Positions 8,808 to 17,212 of a stretch of DNA of 64,000 nucleotides are shown here, piece by piece. The notes beneath the pieces were generated by a model. The model searched no databases and was not told the origin of the DNA. It worked only from the letters and a program-made list of their open reading frames with translations. The DNA lies in contig JBCBSP010000008.1 of NCBI GenBank assembly GCA_039819095.1, forward strand, positions 1 to 64,000, given 5' to 3'. Within the stretch, counting starts at the first letter, position 1, and each line of letters begins with the position of its first letter. A program made the translations under genes and the position numbers. Origin of the DNA: JBCBSP01 sp039819095. GTDB taxonomy: Bacteria; Pseudomonadota; Alphaproteobacteria; Caulobacterales; Maricaulaceae.

Positions 8808-9971
8808 TCAGGCGCACCCGCCGGTCATCGCATCAATCCATTGTGCGATCAGCGCCGCGCCTTCGGCATGTGACAAGGCCCGTCCGAGTTCCGGCATCAT
8901 GATGTCGGCGCGTTCTGAAACCATGCGGTGATGCAGGATCGAAGCCTCCGCATCGCCGGGAACGATGGAGAAGACGCGCCCGCCCGTGCCGCGCCCGGCC
9001 GCGATCGGCGGCTTGCAAAGGCCGAGATTGGGCCCGCTCGGCTCCCAGGGCTCCAGATAGAGCCCGGACGTGTCCGCCGGGCCGGTGCGCGAATGACAAT
9101 GGGCGCAATTAATGTCGAGATAGCTGCGAGCTGTGGCGTCCAGCTGGACCAGGCTCACCTCACCATAAGACCAGAGGGTGTTTCGCGGCGCGGCCTCAGC
9201 ATCTGGCGCGCCGGCGAGCAGACCGCCTTCGCTCCAGACGGCGAGCTGGTTCGCGGTCCCTTCAAAATAGGCGAAATCGCTGTTGAGATGGCGCGCCTTC
9301 GGTCCGATCGGGCGCACATCGCCAGCTGTGGTGTCGGTTTCGTGGCAGCCTGCACACTGATTGACGTCCGGGGTCAGATAGCCCAACGGGCGCTCGGTGC
9401 GGTCCAGCGCCACCAGCGTCAGATCAAACGCTGAGCCGATCCGCATGAGCGGCGCGCTGCGCTGATCTTCCCGCCAGACATAGGGAAGCGCGTCCCAGCC
9501 GGCTTCGCGCCGAACCAGAATACGGGTCTCGATCAGGCGGACCTCCGACAGGTCCAGCCGGCGTCCATCGAAATGGGCGAGCCGCTCATTGGATTGGACG
9601 ACGCGATCAAACCCGCCGCCGGCGCGCGGATAGTAGAAGGTCTTGGTGATCACCGTTCCGATCGGGAAGCTGAACGTCTCACGCCCATCATAAACCGCCG
9701 GCTCCGCGCCTGTCGGCAGCCAGACCGTGCGCAGCTTCATCGCATAGTCGGTGAAGAGCTGGGTGTTTAGATCGTAGGGCGTCACGCCGTCCGCGAGCAC
9801 GAGCGCGCCGTCTTCAATACGGAACTGGCCCCAGGCGAGCGCGTCGACGGGATCGGTCTCAGCGTGGAAAACCGGTTCCGGTTCCCCTATGAGGTCCGGC
9901 TCCTGGCTACAGGCGCTCAACGCGAACGCGGCGAACGCTGAACCGATCAGCGCGGTCAGGCCAAGGCGCAT
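8808..9971 (-). CDS. SO2930-family dihaem c-type cytochrome lipoprotein (TIGR03806-like)
   Basis: 387 residues with a lipoprotein signal (FAALFALSAC-like; LSACSQEP). Two CxxCH haem-binding motifs are visible: CAGCH near residue 206 and CAHCH near residue 290. The arrangement, length and the neighbour match the family described from Hyphomonas and Shewanella (HNE_0200/SO2930), whose function is unknown but whose gene is nearly always next to a parallel beta-helix lipoprotein, as here. The start codon overlaps the stop of that upstream gene (TGATG), so the two are translationally coupled. The product is expected at the outer or inner membrane facing the periplasm; an electron-transfer or oxidative role is inferred from the haems only. 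Confidence 0.85.
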   Translation of the reverse strand: MRLGLTALIGSAFAAFALSACSQEPDLIGEPEPVFHAETDPVDALAWGQFRIEDGALVLADGVTPYDLNTQLFTDYAMKLRTVWLPTGAEPAVYDGRETFSFPIGTVITKTFYYPRAGGGFDRVVQSNERLAHFDGRRLDLSEVRLIETRILVRREAGWDALPYVWREDQRSAPLMRIGSAFDLTLVALDRTERPLGYLTPDVNQCAGCHETDTTAGDVRPIGPKARHLNSDFAYFEGTANQLAVWSEGGLLAGAPDAEAAPRNTLWSYGEVSLVQLDATARSYLDINCAHCHSRTGPADTSGLYLEPWEPSGPNLGLCKPPIAAGRGTGGRVFSIVPGDAEASILHHRMVSERADIMMPELGRALSHAEGAALIAQWIDAMTGGCA

Positions 9972-11203
9972 CAGAAGGGCAGCTCGGCGGCGGGCAGGGG
10001 CGCGTGCTCACACTGGTGATCTTCAGTCGCCATGCGCGGATTGGAGAAGCCGCCCGGGCTGTCGACATTGATCACCTCGCCATCGCTGACGCACAGGCGA
10101 AGCGCTTCGGGCAGGGCGCCGTCGACGAATTTGTTCTCATCGACATGCCCGTCCCAGATCACGGCGGGGAAGCGACCGGTCGGTCCGAACATCGCCACGC
10201 GCAGCGCCTGCAGATCCAGCCCGTCCGGATTGCCGCCGCCGCCCTCATAGGTGTTGGAGTGGATATGCACGCCCTCCGGATAGGCGTCGAAATCATCGGT
10301 CACGCCCAAGCGCGAGAAGCCGGCGGTGTAGAGAGAGGAGATAATCACGTGGGCCGTACGGTTGTCGCGCAGACGGTTGTTGAAGATCTCCACATCGTCA
10401 TTGGAATTCACCAATATGCCGCTGCCGGCCGGAACGCTCGCGACCGGCGTGCCTTCATGGCCGAAATTGCCGGTATTATTCTCAAACACGTCATTGTCGA
10501 ACACGCGCGTGCCGGCGCCGGGGCGCGGCAGGTTCGGCATGTTGAAGATCAGAATACCGCCCGTATTGTTGGTGGCGACATTGCCGTAAACGTCGGCCAG
10601 GTTGGAGTTCTCGATCTCGATCCCGGCGACATTGTACTCGGCGCGGTTATTGCGCACGACGATATGGTCCGACTGGCCGACATAAATGCCTGCATCCGAC
10701 GCGCCGATGGCGACGGAATCCTCGATCAGGATATTGCGCGACTGAACCGGATAGAGCCCGTAGGCGCCGTTCTCGGTGGAGGGTCCGTTGGTCCATTCCA
10801 CCCGGACGCCGCGAATGATGATGTTCTCGCCGTCGGTGATCTTCAACGCATCGCCGACCGTGTCTTCGAAGGCGAGATTTTCGATGGTGAAATCATTGGA
10901 GCCGGAAACCAGAAGCCCTTCTGCGCCCTGCCGCTGCTCGGCGAAGGACAGGATGGTCTCGTCCATCCCGGCTCCGCGTATCGTCACATTGTCCACGCTG
11001 TTCAGCGACAGCCCGCGCTCAATGATGAAGCGCCCTGCGGGAATCTCGATCACCGCGCCCGGTTCGGCATCCAGCAGCGCTGTCATCAGCACGCTCTGAT
11101 ACGCCCGGTCGAAATCCGTGACATCGCGTCCTTCCGGCTCGCCGCCGCAGGCGGACAGAACCACGATCGCCGCCAGCGGCATGGTGAAACGCAAAACGTC
11201 CAT
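9971..11203 (-). CDS. Parallel beta-helix lipoprotein (SO2931/TIGR03805-like)
   Basis: 410 residues. It starts with a lipoprotein signal ending LSACGGEPEG. From about residue 60 it is built of right-handed beta-helix repeats: IRGAGMDETIL, FTIENLAFED, IIIRGVRVEW, ILIEDSVAIG, IVVRNNRAEYN, IEIENSNLADVYGN and so on, like pectin lyases and surface glycan-binding or lyase proteins. No pectate-lyase catalytic triad can be assigned by eye. It is the first gene of a two-gene operon with the dihaem cytochrome and ends with the one-base overlap TGATG. The conserved pairing suggests a shared substrate, possibly a polysaccharide, but this has not been shown. Confidence 0.85.
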   Translation of the reverse strand: MDVLRFTMPLAAIVVLSACGGEPEGRDVTDFDRAYQSVLMTALLDAEPGAVIEIPAGRFIIERGLSLNSVDNVTIRGAGMDETILSFAEQRQGAEGLLVSGSNDFTIENLAFEDTVGDALKITDGENIIIRGVRVEWTNGPSTENGAYGLYPVQSRNILIEDSVAIGASDAGIYVGQSDHIVVRNNRAEYNVAGIEIENSNLADVYGNVATNNTGGILIFNMPNLPRPGAGTRVFDNDVFENNTGNFGHEGTPVASVPAGSGILVNSNDDVEIFNNRLRDNRTAHVIISSLYTAGFSRLGVTDDFDAYPEGVHIHSNTYEGGGGNPDGLDLQALRVAMFGPTGRFPAVIWDGHVDENKFVDGALPEALRLCVSDGEVINVDSPGGFSNPRMATEDHQCEHAPLPAAELPF

Positions 11204-11362
11204 CGACGTCTCCTCCCGGTTTTCAGTGCAGGGCTTTGCACCCTCTGCGCACGATCAGTCCGAGGATAGGCGAACGGCGTTCACCGTGTCGAGCGTTGGC
11301 GGGTTTGCGGCTTGTGCGCCGGAGTATTCCGACGCAAACTCGCCCTAAGGGAGTGTCCGGCC

Positions 11363-11896
11363 ATGCATATTCTCTTTGCCCTCCTCGGCGCGATCGGTGC
11401 GATCGCCTTCTTCCTGTGGCGCATCAATATGGGTGTCAGGGCGGCGCGGGAGCTCGCCGATGCAGCAGGCGAGGCTGCAAATCTGCCGCGCAAGATGCGC
11501 TTCAGGTCCAGATCAAAAAAGCGCGGCGTGGATGTCATCGACGATGCGCGCGAGGCCGGCGCGGTCATCCTCTACGGGGCCGCGAAGTCCGCCGGCGAAG
11601 TGGATTCTTTGGTGAAGGCTTTCCTGAGCGAAGCCATGTCGGCCCGCTTCAATGTCGATGCGGCGTCAGCAGCGGAGCTGACTGCGCGCGCCGCCTGGCA
11701 TCTGAACAGTCTGAATGACCCGGTCAGCGTGCTGAATCGCATGACCGATCTGGTCGCCAGCCAGGCCGGCGCCGATGCGCTGGCGGATCTGGATGCGGTG
11801 ATGGCCGAACTTGGCGAAGGCGGGCCGGTCGATGCTGACGCGTTCGAACGATACCGCGCCCAGTACCGCCGCCGCGCCGGGCTCGGTTCGCGCTAG
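11363..11896 (+). CDS. Membrane-anchored hypothetical protein
   Basis: 177 residues from the ATG at 11363, preceded by AAGGGAGTG. The frame continues upstream but the first membrane segment then fits the start exactly. Residues 1-20 (MHILFALLGAIGAIAFFLWR) form one transmembrane helix or signal anchor; the remainder is a cytoplasmic-looking, alanine-rich, helical domain (AARELADAAGEAANLPRK, then GAVILYGAAKSAGEV). This resembles small conserved alphaproteobacterial proteins of unknown function that lie near amidohydrolases. It stands alone on the plus strand, with 89 bp before the creatininase-family gene. Confidence 0.75.
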   Translation: MHILFALLGAIGAIAFFLWRINMGVRAARELADAAGEAANLPRKMRFRSRSKKRGVDVIDDAREAGAVILYGAAKSAGEVDSLVKAFLSEAMSARFNVDAASAAELTARAAWHLNSLNDPVSVLNRMTDLVASQAGADALADLDAVMAELGEGGPVDADAFERYRAQYRRRAGLGSR

Positions 11897-11985
11897 CGGA
11901 TGCCGGTGATCGAGGGGCTTGCGCTAGCGCGCGGCGTGATGTCCCTTTCCGTCCAATTCAAACTCTTGTGCGACGGAGATCCGCC

Positions 11986-12723
11986 ATGCTTCTGCACACT
12001 GCGTCCTGGCCTGAGATTGAGGGCTATCTGAATAAATCCAGAGGCATCGTCATACCCATCGGTTCCACCGAGCAGCATGGGCCGAACGGGTTGATCGGAA
12101 CCGATGCGATCTGTCCTGAAGTGATCGCGCGCGAGGCTGGCGCGGAGGCTGGTTTTCTGGTCGGGCCGACCTTTAATGTCGGCGTCGCCCAGCATCATCT
12201 CGGCTTTCCCGGTTCGATGACGCTGCGCCCATCCACCATGATCGCAGTGATTGGAGACTGGGTGGATTCGCTGGCGCGCCATGGCTTTGAGCGCATCTAT
12301 TTCATCAACGGACATGGCGGGAACATCGCGACCATCGCAGCGGCCTTCGCCGAGTGTTATTCCAACTGGTCGCTGGACGGCGAGCCTTGCCCTTACAAGC
12401 TGGCGACCGCCAACTGGTGGGCATTGCCCGGCGTGATGGATGTGTGCCGCTCCCTCTTCCCGGTCGGCGACGGCGCGCACGCGACGGCCTCTGAAGTCGC
12501 GGTGACCTATTACGCCTATCCCGACCACATCAAAGACGTCGCGATGAGCCCGAAAATCGCCCCGGATGGCGACTTCACCGATGCGGCTGACTATCGCGCC
12601 ACCTTTCCGGACGGGCGGATCGCCTCCGACCCGTCACAGGCGACGTCTCAGAAGGGTGCTGAGATCGTTGCGGCGGCCAAGGCCAGCCTGATCAACGAAG
12701 TCACGCGCTTCTTCGCTGAGTAG
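11986..12723 (+). CDS. Creatininase-family amidohydrolase
   Basis: 245 residues from the ATG at 11986, which has GGAG eight bases upstream; a GTG at 11968 is less likely. Motifs of the creatininase superfamily are clear: PIGSTEQHGPNG near residue 25 and FINGHGGNIA near residue 106, plus GDGAHATASEVAVTYY, which carry the metal-binding His, Asp and Glu residues. The family hydrolyses creatinine, formamide or mycofactocin-precursor amide bonds in the cytoplasm; the substrate here is not determined by the sequence. No mycofactocin or creatine genes are nearby, so a simple amidase role is the safest call. Confidence 0.88.
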   Translation: MLLHTASWPEIEGYLNKSRGIVIPIGSTEQHGPNGLIGTDAICPEVIAREAGAEAGFLVGPTFNVGVAQHHLGFPGSMTLRPSTMIAVIGDWVDSLARHGFERIYFINGHGGNIATIAAAFAECYSNWSLDGEPCPYKLATANWWALPGVMDVCRSLFPVGDGAHATASEVAVTYYAYPDHIKDVAMSPKIAPDGDFTDAADYRATFPDGRIASDPSQATSQKGAEIVAAAKASLINEVTRFFAE

Positions 12724-12866
12724 AGCGCGGCCGCTCATTTTTGAAGCTTTCGCGACAGCTTCACCGGACCACTTCCGTGTAGCGCGTCATGCGGTTACAG
12801 ACCAACGGGTCCGGCCGCGTTCAGAACCTCCGGTGTTTTGACGGTCTTGATCTGGAGTGTACGAAC

Positions 12867-13478
12867 ATGAAAGCGTTCAGTCTTCCCATCTGCTTCAGCG
12901 CCGCCGCCCTGCTGCTCGCAGCCTGTGGCGGCCAGGACCAGGCCGAACCGGCTCATGAAGCCGCCAGCGAGGCCGCGCCCGCCTCACAGCCGGTGGTCGC
13001 TACGCCGCGCGGTACAGGCGAGGACACGTTGCAGGACCGCGGCGTCGCGCCGAACTGGACCGAAGGTGCGGATATCCGCACCACCTATCTCGCCCCGATC
13101 GCCCGGCGCACCTGCGAGGCGATCGACACCGGCGACTGGGCTGAGACCCTCCCGGCCGGCTCCGCCTTCGCCTCGCGCGGCGCGGATGCGCGCGTGCTGA
13201 TCGCCATTGCCGACCCTGACGGAAGCCGCACCAGCCTGGCGGTCTCCACTCCGGAACTGGAACCGGATGTGCGGGTCGCTTTCGACAGCGCTGTCGCCGA
13301 GTTCATGCGTCATAATCTACGTGCTGAAGATGATCGCGCCGGCGCCGGCATGCATCGAGGTCGGGATGGCAGGGCCTGTATCGTGCAGACCGATCCAGAG
13401 GTCATCGAAACGCTGCGCACCGCCATCGACGCCGCCCAGGCGCTTTCCATGATCGAGCAACTGACCGGCGGCGGCTGA
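12867..13478 (+). CDS. Hypothetical lipoprotein
   Basis: 203 residues from the ATG at 12867 with GGAG nine bases upstream. The N-terminus is a lipoprotein signal (LPICFSAAALLLAACGG; lipobox LLAAC), followed by an Ala/Glu/Pro-rich linker of about 35 residues. The folded part has two or three cysteines (ARRTCEAID, GRACIVQTD) and no family I recognise. It lies downstream of the creatininase gene on the same strand, with 143 bp between, and is convergent with the XRE-cupin regulator. Confidence 0.75.
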   Translation: MKAFSLPICFSAAALLLAACGGQDQAEPAHEAASEAAPASQPVVATPRGTGEDTLQDRGVAPNWTEGADIRTTYLAPIARRTCEAIDTGDWAETLPAGSAFASRGADARVLIAIADPDGSRTSLAVSTPELEPDVRVAFDSAVAEFMRHNLRAEDDRAGAGMHRGRDGRACIVQTDPEVIETLRTAIDAAQALSMIEQLTGGG

Positions 13479-13508
13479 AATCGGTGATGCCGGTCTCGGG
13501 CGACGCCT

Positions 13509-14105
13509 TTAGCGCGGCCGCGACACCCACAAGACGCGGGTGGAGCCCTGAGGCCGGGCCAGGTCCGCGAAGGCGTGTCTGATCCGGCCGTCAAAGCTGA
13601 CGCTGTCGCCGAGCGCGAGCTGAATCGGCTCGCGGCCCTCAAACCAGGCGCCGACCCTGCCGCTCAGGACATGGATGAAGTCCTGCGTGTCATGGGCGTG
13701 CAGCTCCGGGAAGTCGTCGATATCACCAGCCACGAGCGTGCTGATATGGATGGCGCCGTGCGGATCATCCGCGCCGCCTGACAGGCGCTCATACCGGTAG
13801 AGCGGGTTGGCGTAAGTGTCGCCTTCGCCTGCCCGGACCAGTCGCACTTCGCCTGCGCCATGCGGCTCGCCTTCCATCACCAGGGCGGGCAGGGCGAGCT
13901 CCAGCCCTGAAGCGAGCTTTCGCAGCACCTCATAGGTCGGCGACATCTCCGCGCGCTCGATCTTGGACAGGGCGGCGCGCGATACGCCGCTGCTTTCGCT
14001 CAGCGCCTGCAGGGTCAGCCCCATCGTTTTTCGTCGCGCCTTCACGCGCGCGCCCAGACGCGCGGTCGCGCCTTCGTCGGCTTCCCGACTGGAAAGTTGG
14101 GTCAT
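13509..14105 (-). CDS. XRE-family transcriptional regulator with C-terminal cupin domain
   Basis: 198 residues. Residues about 15-75 are an XRE helix-turn-helix (RRKTMGLTLQALSESSGVSRAALSKIERAEMSPTYEVL). Residues about 115-190 are a double-stranded beta-helix cupin (ELHAHDTQDFIHVLSG, LALGDSVSFDGRIRHAF) with the metal-binding histidines in HAHD and RHAF. Proteins of this architecture are local regulators whose cupin senses a small molecule. It diverges from a lipoprotein gene, with only 33 bp between start codons, and the perfect palindrome TAGAATTCTA lies in that gap, so autoregulation and control of the lipoprotein are likely. Confidence 0.9.
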   Translation of the reverse strand: MTQLSSREADEGATARLGARVKARRKTMGLTLQALSESSGVSRAALSKIERAEMSPTYEVLRKLASGLELALPALVMEGEPHGAGEVRLVRAGEGDTYANPLYRYERLSGGADDPHGAIHISTLVAGDIDDFPELHAHDTQDFIHVLSGRVGAWFEGREPIQLALGDSVSFDGRIRHAFADLARPQGSTRVLWVSRPR

Positions 14106-14126
14106 TGCAAACTCATTCCACTATGA

Positions 14127-14136
14127 TAGAATTCTA
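14127..14136. promoter_or_regulatory. Palindromic operator candidate TAGAATTCTA
   Basis: A perfect 10-bp palindrome in the 33-bp gap between the divergent XRE-cupin gene and the lipoprotein gene, with partly symmetric TAT flanks. It lies immediately before the lipoprotein start codon, so binding would block its transcription or translation start. Confidence 0.45.
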
Positions 14137-14138
14137 AT

Positions 14139-14705
14139 ATGGTAGAAAATATCGCGGCTTTGATCAAAGCGTTTGCGCGCGCAGGCGCGCTTGCCGCTTT
14201 CACCCTGTTGGTCGCCGGTTGCGAAGATCGCGAAGGGGAGGCCCGTGAAATGAACCCGAACGCCAGCACCGAAAACATCAGCCATGAGGCCCAATTTACC
14301 CGGTTGACCAGCCTGGTCGGCGACTGGTCCGGGACCAATGAGGCGGGCCGGGAGGTGAGTGTGAGCTACAGCCTTACCGCAGCCGACACCGTGCTGGTGG
14401 AGACCTGGCGGTTTCATAACGGGTTGGAGGCGCTGACCCTCTACCATATGGACGGCGCCCGTCTGCTCGCCACGCATTACTGCCCGATCGGCAATCAGCC
14501 GCGCTTCGTGCTGACTGAAAAGACCCCGGAGGGGCGGCTCGACTTCACCTTTGAAAGCGCGACCAACCTGGCTGATCTGGGCGACCCGCACGGTCACGCC
14601 TTCACCCTCCAGCCGCTCAACTCCGATACGTTCGAACGCTACGAGACCTATCTCGACCAGGGCGAGCTGAACACCAATGGCGTCGTGTTCTCAAGGGTGG
14701 AGTGA
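14139..14705 (+). CDS. Hypothetical lipoprotein, probable target of the divergent XRE-cupin regulator
   Basis: 188 residues. A lipoprotein signal ends at LLVAGCEDREG (Cys near residue 28). The mature domain (FTRLTSLVGDWSGTNEAGREVSVSYSL) resembles THAP4/heme-binding-like or DUF1579-type beta-barrel proteins with a GDWSG/W motif: LTSLVGDWSGT, LVETWRFHNGLEALTLYHMDG, LLATHYCPIGNQPR. This fold binds hydrophobic ligands; the ligand is unknown. The ATG has no Shine-Dalgarno, and the palindrome ends two bases before it, so the transcript may be leaderless. It is divergent from the regulator, 33 bp away. Confidence 0.75.
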   Translation: MVENIAALIKAFARAGALAAFTLLVAGCEDREGEAREMNPNASTENISHEAQFTRLTSLVGDWSGTNEAGREVSVSYSLTAADTVLVETWRFHNGLEALTLYHMDGARLLATHYCPIGNQPRFVLTEKTPEGRLDFTFESATNLADLGDPHGHAFTLQPLNSDTFERYETYLDQGELNTNGVVFSRVE

Positions 14706-14746
14706 GGGGCGGCCGGAGCGTGTTCTTACGCCGGTCCAGCCTCGTT

Positions 14747-15964
14747 TCAGGCAGGTTCAGCGATGGCGTTGTTGACGCGGATGAATTGGGCTGATTGACC
14801 GAACGCGGTGAACAGGGCGCGATCCACGCCGGTCAGCCAGGCCTGGCCGCCAACGGCCAGCAGGGCTTCGGCCAGTCCTTCGCGGCGGGCTGCATCAAGA
14901 TGGGCGCAGGCCTCGTCCAGGATCAGGATGGGGGCCCGGTCCCTGGCGCGCGCGAGTGCGGCGGCCTGGGCCAGGGCGAGCCCGACCACGAGCGATTTTT
15001 GCTCACCCGTCGAGCAATCAGCGGCTCTCTGGTCCTTGTCTCGATGACGGGCGGCGAGCTCGGTGCGGTGCGGTCCGCTCAGCGTTCGCCCGGTGGCGGC
15101 GTCGCGCCGGCGCGCGTCCTGAAGGGTCCGGGCAAAGCGCTCTTCAGCCTCGGCCGCGCTCGCGCTCTCGGCGAGCCAGGCCTCCACCTCGCCCTCCAGC
15201 GCAATGTCCGCCTTGGGAAAGGCGCTGGCCGGTCGGGCGTCGATCTCACCCTGCAGACGCACCAGCGCATCAAGCCGCGCCGCAGCGAGCGCGACCCCCG
15301 CGCCGGCCATTTCAATCTCCAGCGCCGTCAGCCAGTCCGGATCGGCGCGGCGGCCTTCGGCCTCGCCCTCCAGCAGGCGTTGTCGCTGGCGCATGGATTT
15401 TTCATAGGCGGCGGCCTGGGCGCCATGGCCCGGCTCGCCGGCAAGCACCAGTCGGTCGAAAAAGCGCAGGCGGTCTGAGCGCGCACCGGCCCAGAGCCGG
15501 TCCTCACGCGGGGTCAGCCACATCATGGGCAGGATGCGGGCGAGCTCGCTCTGGGTTGCGGCCGCGCCGTCCAGACGGGTCTTGCGCCGCGCCGGATTCG
15601 CCGGATCGGCGCCGGTGGCGAGCGTGACCGGGCCGTCAGGGGTCATGGCCTCAGCGAAGACCGCCCAGTTGACCAGGACGGGCGCTTCACCGGGCGCTTC
15701 ACCGGGTGCGTCGCCGGGTTGACGGCGGCGTATCGCGTCGGCCCCCGCGCCGCGAAGACCGCGCCCGGGGCCCAGAAAGGAAACCGCTTCAGCCAGATTG
15801 GTCTTGCCCGCGCCGTTCTCACCGAACAGGCAGACCGGCCGGGCGTCCAGTTGCAAATCCAGCTGACTGTAATTGCGGAATTCCGCCAAGCGCAGCCGCA
15901 TCACCGCGCAGTTCAGCGCGGAGCACTCGGTCTCGGCGCCGCCAGGCTGTGAGGGGGTCGTCAC
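14747..15964 (-). CDS. recF: DNA replication and repair protein RecF
   Basis: 405 residues from a GTG at 15964 whose first bases overlap the dnaN stop (GTGA). An internal ATG at 15901 begins with the family's conserved LRLAEFRNYSQLDL and could be the real start. Walker A is GENGAGKTNL; near the C-terminus are the ABC signature-like STGEQKSL and Walker B PILILDEACAHLD. RecF helps load RecA at gaps through RecOR. A short insertion rich in GEAPGEAP around residues 85-95 is a tandem-repeat expansion not usual in RecF. It is the last gene of the dnaN-recF operon. Confidence 0.96.
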   Translation of the reverse strand: MTTPSQPGGAETECSALNCAVMRLRLAEFRNYSQLDLQLDARPVCLFGENGAGKTNLAEAVSFLGPGRGLRGAGADAIRRRQPGDAPGEAPGEAPVLVNWAVFAEAMTPDGPVTLATGADPANPARRKTRLDGAAATQSELARILPMMWLTPREDRLWAGARSDRLRFFDRLVLAGEPGHGAQAAAYEKSMRQRQRLLEGEAEGRRADPDWLTALEIEMAGAGVALAAARLDALVRLQGEIDARPASAFPKADIALEGEVEAWLAESASAAEAEERFARTLQDARRRDAATGRTLSGPHRTELAARHRDKDQRAADCSTGEQKSLVVGLALAQAAALARARDRAPILILDEACAHLDAARREGLAEALLAVGGQAWLTGVDRALFTAFGQSAQFIRVNNAIAEPA

Positions 15965-17079
15965 ACCCGAAGCGGCATCAGCACGTATTCGGCGTCGGGG
16001 TCGCCGGAGTCCGTCACGCGGGTCGGCGAGCCGGCGTCAGCAAATTCGAAGATCGCCTCATCGCCCTCGATCTGAGCGGCGACGTCGAGCAGGTAGCGCG
16101 CATTGAAGCCGATGGAGAGTTCTTCATCGCTGTAGTCGGCGGTGAGCTCTTCATTGGCGGCGCCGGCTTCGGGGTTGTTGACTGCGAGCACCAGGTTTGA
16201 CGGTGAGGCCGTCAGCTTGATGGAGCGCGATTTCTCCTGGGAGATGGTCGCAACCCGGTCCACGGCCTGAGCGAAGGGCGCGCGATCCACGCGCATGATC
16301 TTGTCATTGCCACGCGGGATGACGCGCTCATACTCAGGGAAGGCCCCGTCAATCAGCTTGGAGGTCAGCACCGCTGCGCCGACATGGAAGCGGATCTTAC
16401 CCTCGGAGACGGAGATCTCGACCTCGCCATCAAGGTCTTCCAAGAGACGGCGGACTTCCTGAACCGGTTTGCGCGGCACGATCACCGCGGGCATGGCGTG
16501 TGCGCCATCGGGAAGATCGCACTCGGCCAGCGCCAGGCGGTGGCCGTCGGTGGCGACGGCGCGCAAGGTGGCGCGACCCTCACGCTCGGCGGCATGCAGG
16601 TGAATGCCGTTGAGATAATAGCGCGTCTCCTCGGTGGAGATGGCGAAGCGCGTCTTGTCGATCAGCCGGGCCAGAGCATCGGCGTCGATGCGAAAATGCG
16701 TCGCCAGATCCTCGCTCGGCATCACCGGGAAATCACCTGGCGGCAAGGCGGGGAGGTTGAAGCGCGAGCGACCGGCGGCGACCTGAAGGCGCGGGTCATC
16801 ACCGCCAATCTCCATCGTCACATCAGAGCCTTCCGGCAGCTTGCGCATGATCTCGTAAAGCGTGTGGGCCGGCGCGGTAACGACGCCCTCGCGTTCGATG
16901 CGCGCCTCAGTCTCTTCCACGATCTCCATATCGAGATCGGTGGCGGTCAGCCGCGCGTGCCCGCCCGTGGCGTTGATCAGCACGTTGGACAGGATCGGAA
17001 TGGTGTTGCGGCGCTCCACGACGGCCTGGACATGCCCGAGGGCCTTGAGAAGAGCTGCGCGCTCGATGGTGAGCTTCAT
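15961..17079 (-). CDS. dnaN: DNA polymerase III beta sliding clamp
   Basis: 372 residues, the normal clamp length. Three repeated clamp domains are recognisable from the start MKLTIERAALLKALGHVQAVVERRNTIPILSN (written in two parts: MKLTIERAALLKALGHVQ and VVERRNTIPILSN) to the end EYVLMPLRV, the canonical C-terminal MPLR/V motif that lines the partner-binding cleft. It encircles DNA and tethers polymerase, MutS and other partners. It overlaps recF by four bases. A 15-bp terminator hairpin separates it from dnaA upstream, so dnaN-recF should have their own promoter in 17080-17154. Confidence 0.98.
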   Translation of the reverse strand: MKLTIERAALLKALGHVQAVVERRNTIPILSNVLINATGGHARLTATDLDMEIVEETEARIEREGVVTAPAHTLYEIMRKLPEGSDVTMEIGGDDPRLQVAAGRSRFNLPALPPGDFPVMPSEDLATHFRIDADALARLIDKTRFAISTEETRYYLNGIHLHAAEREGRATLRAVATDGHRLALAECDLPDGAHAMPAVIVPRKPVQEVRRLLEDLDGEVEISVSEGKIRFHVGAAVLTSKLIDGAFPEYERVIPRGNDKIMRVDRAPFAQAVDRVATISQEKSRSIKLTASPSNLVLAVNNPEAGAANEELTADYSDEELSIGFNARYLLDVAAQIEGDEAIFEFADAGSPTRVTDSGDPDAEYVLMPLRV

Positions 17080-17154
17080 CAGTCTCGCCTTCTGGTGAGG
17101 CGGGGCGCCAGGTGAGAATCACCCTCCCGCGAAAATCAGGACGATAAGGATAGC

Positions 17155-17197
17155 CCAAAAGAAACGGTCGCAAGAAGAGGGCTCTTGCGACCGTTTC
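17155..17197 (-). terminator. Rho-independent terminator of dnaA
   Basis: A perfect 15-bp stem, GAAACGGTCGCAAGA (17161-17175) with its complement at 17183-17197, loop of seven bases, followed on the minus strand by TTTTGGG. It lies 16 bp beyond the dnaA stop and uncouples dnaA from dnaN-recF. Confidence 0.9.
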
Positions 17198-17212
17198 AGC
17201 TGACGAGGGGTG

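Noticed and set aside
10004..11269. Plus-strand frame of 421 codons
   Set aside because: It is the complement of the beta-helix lipoprotein gene, which has a signal peptide and repeats.
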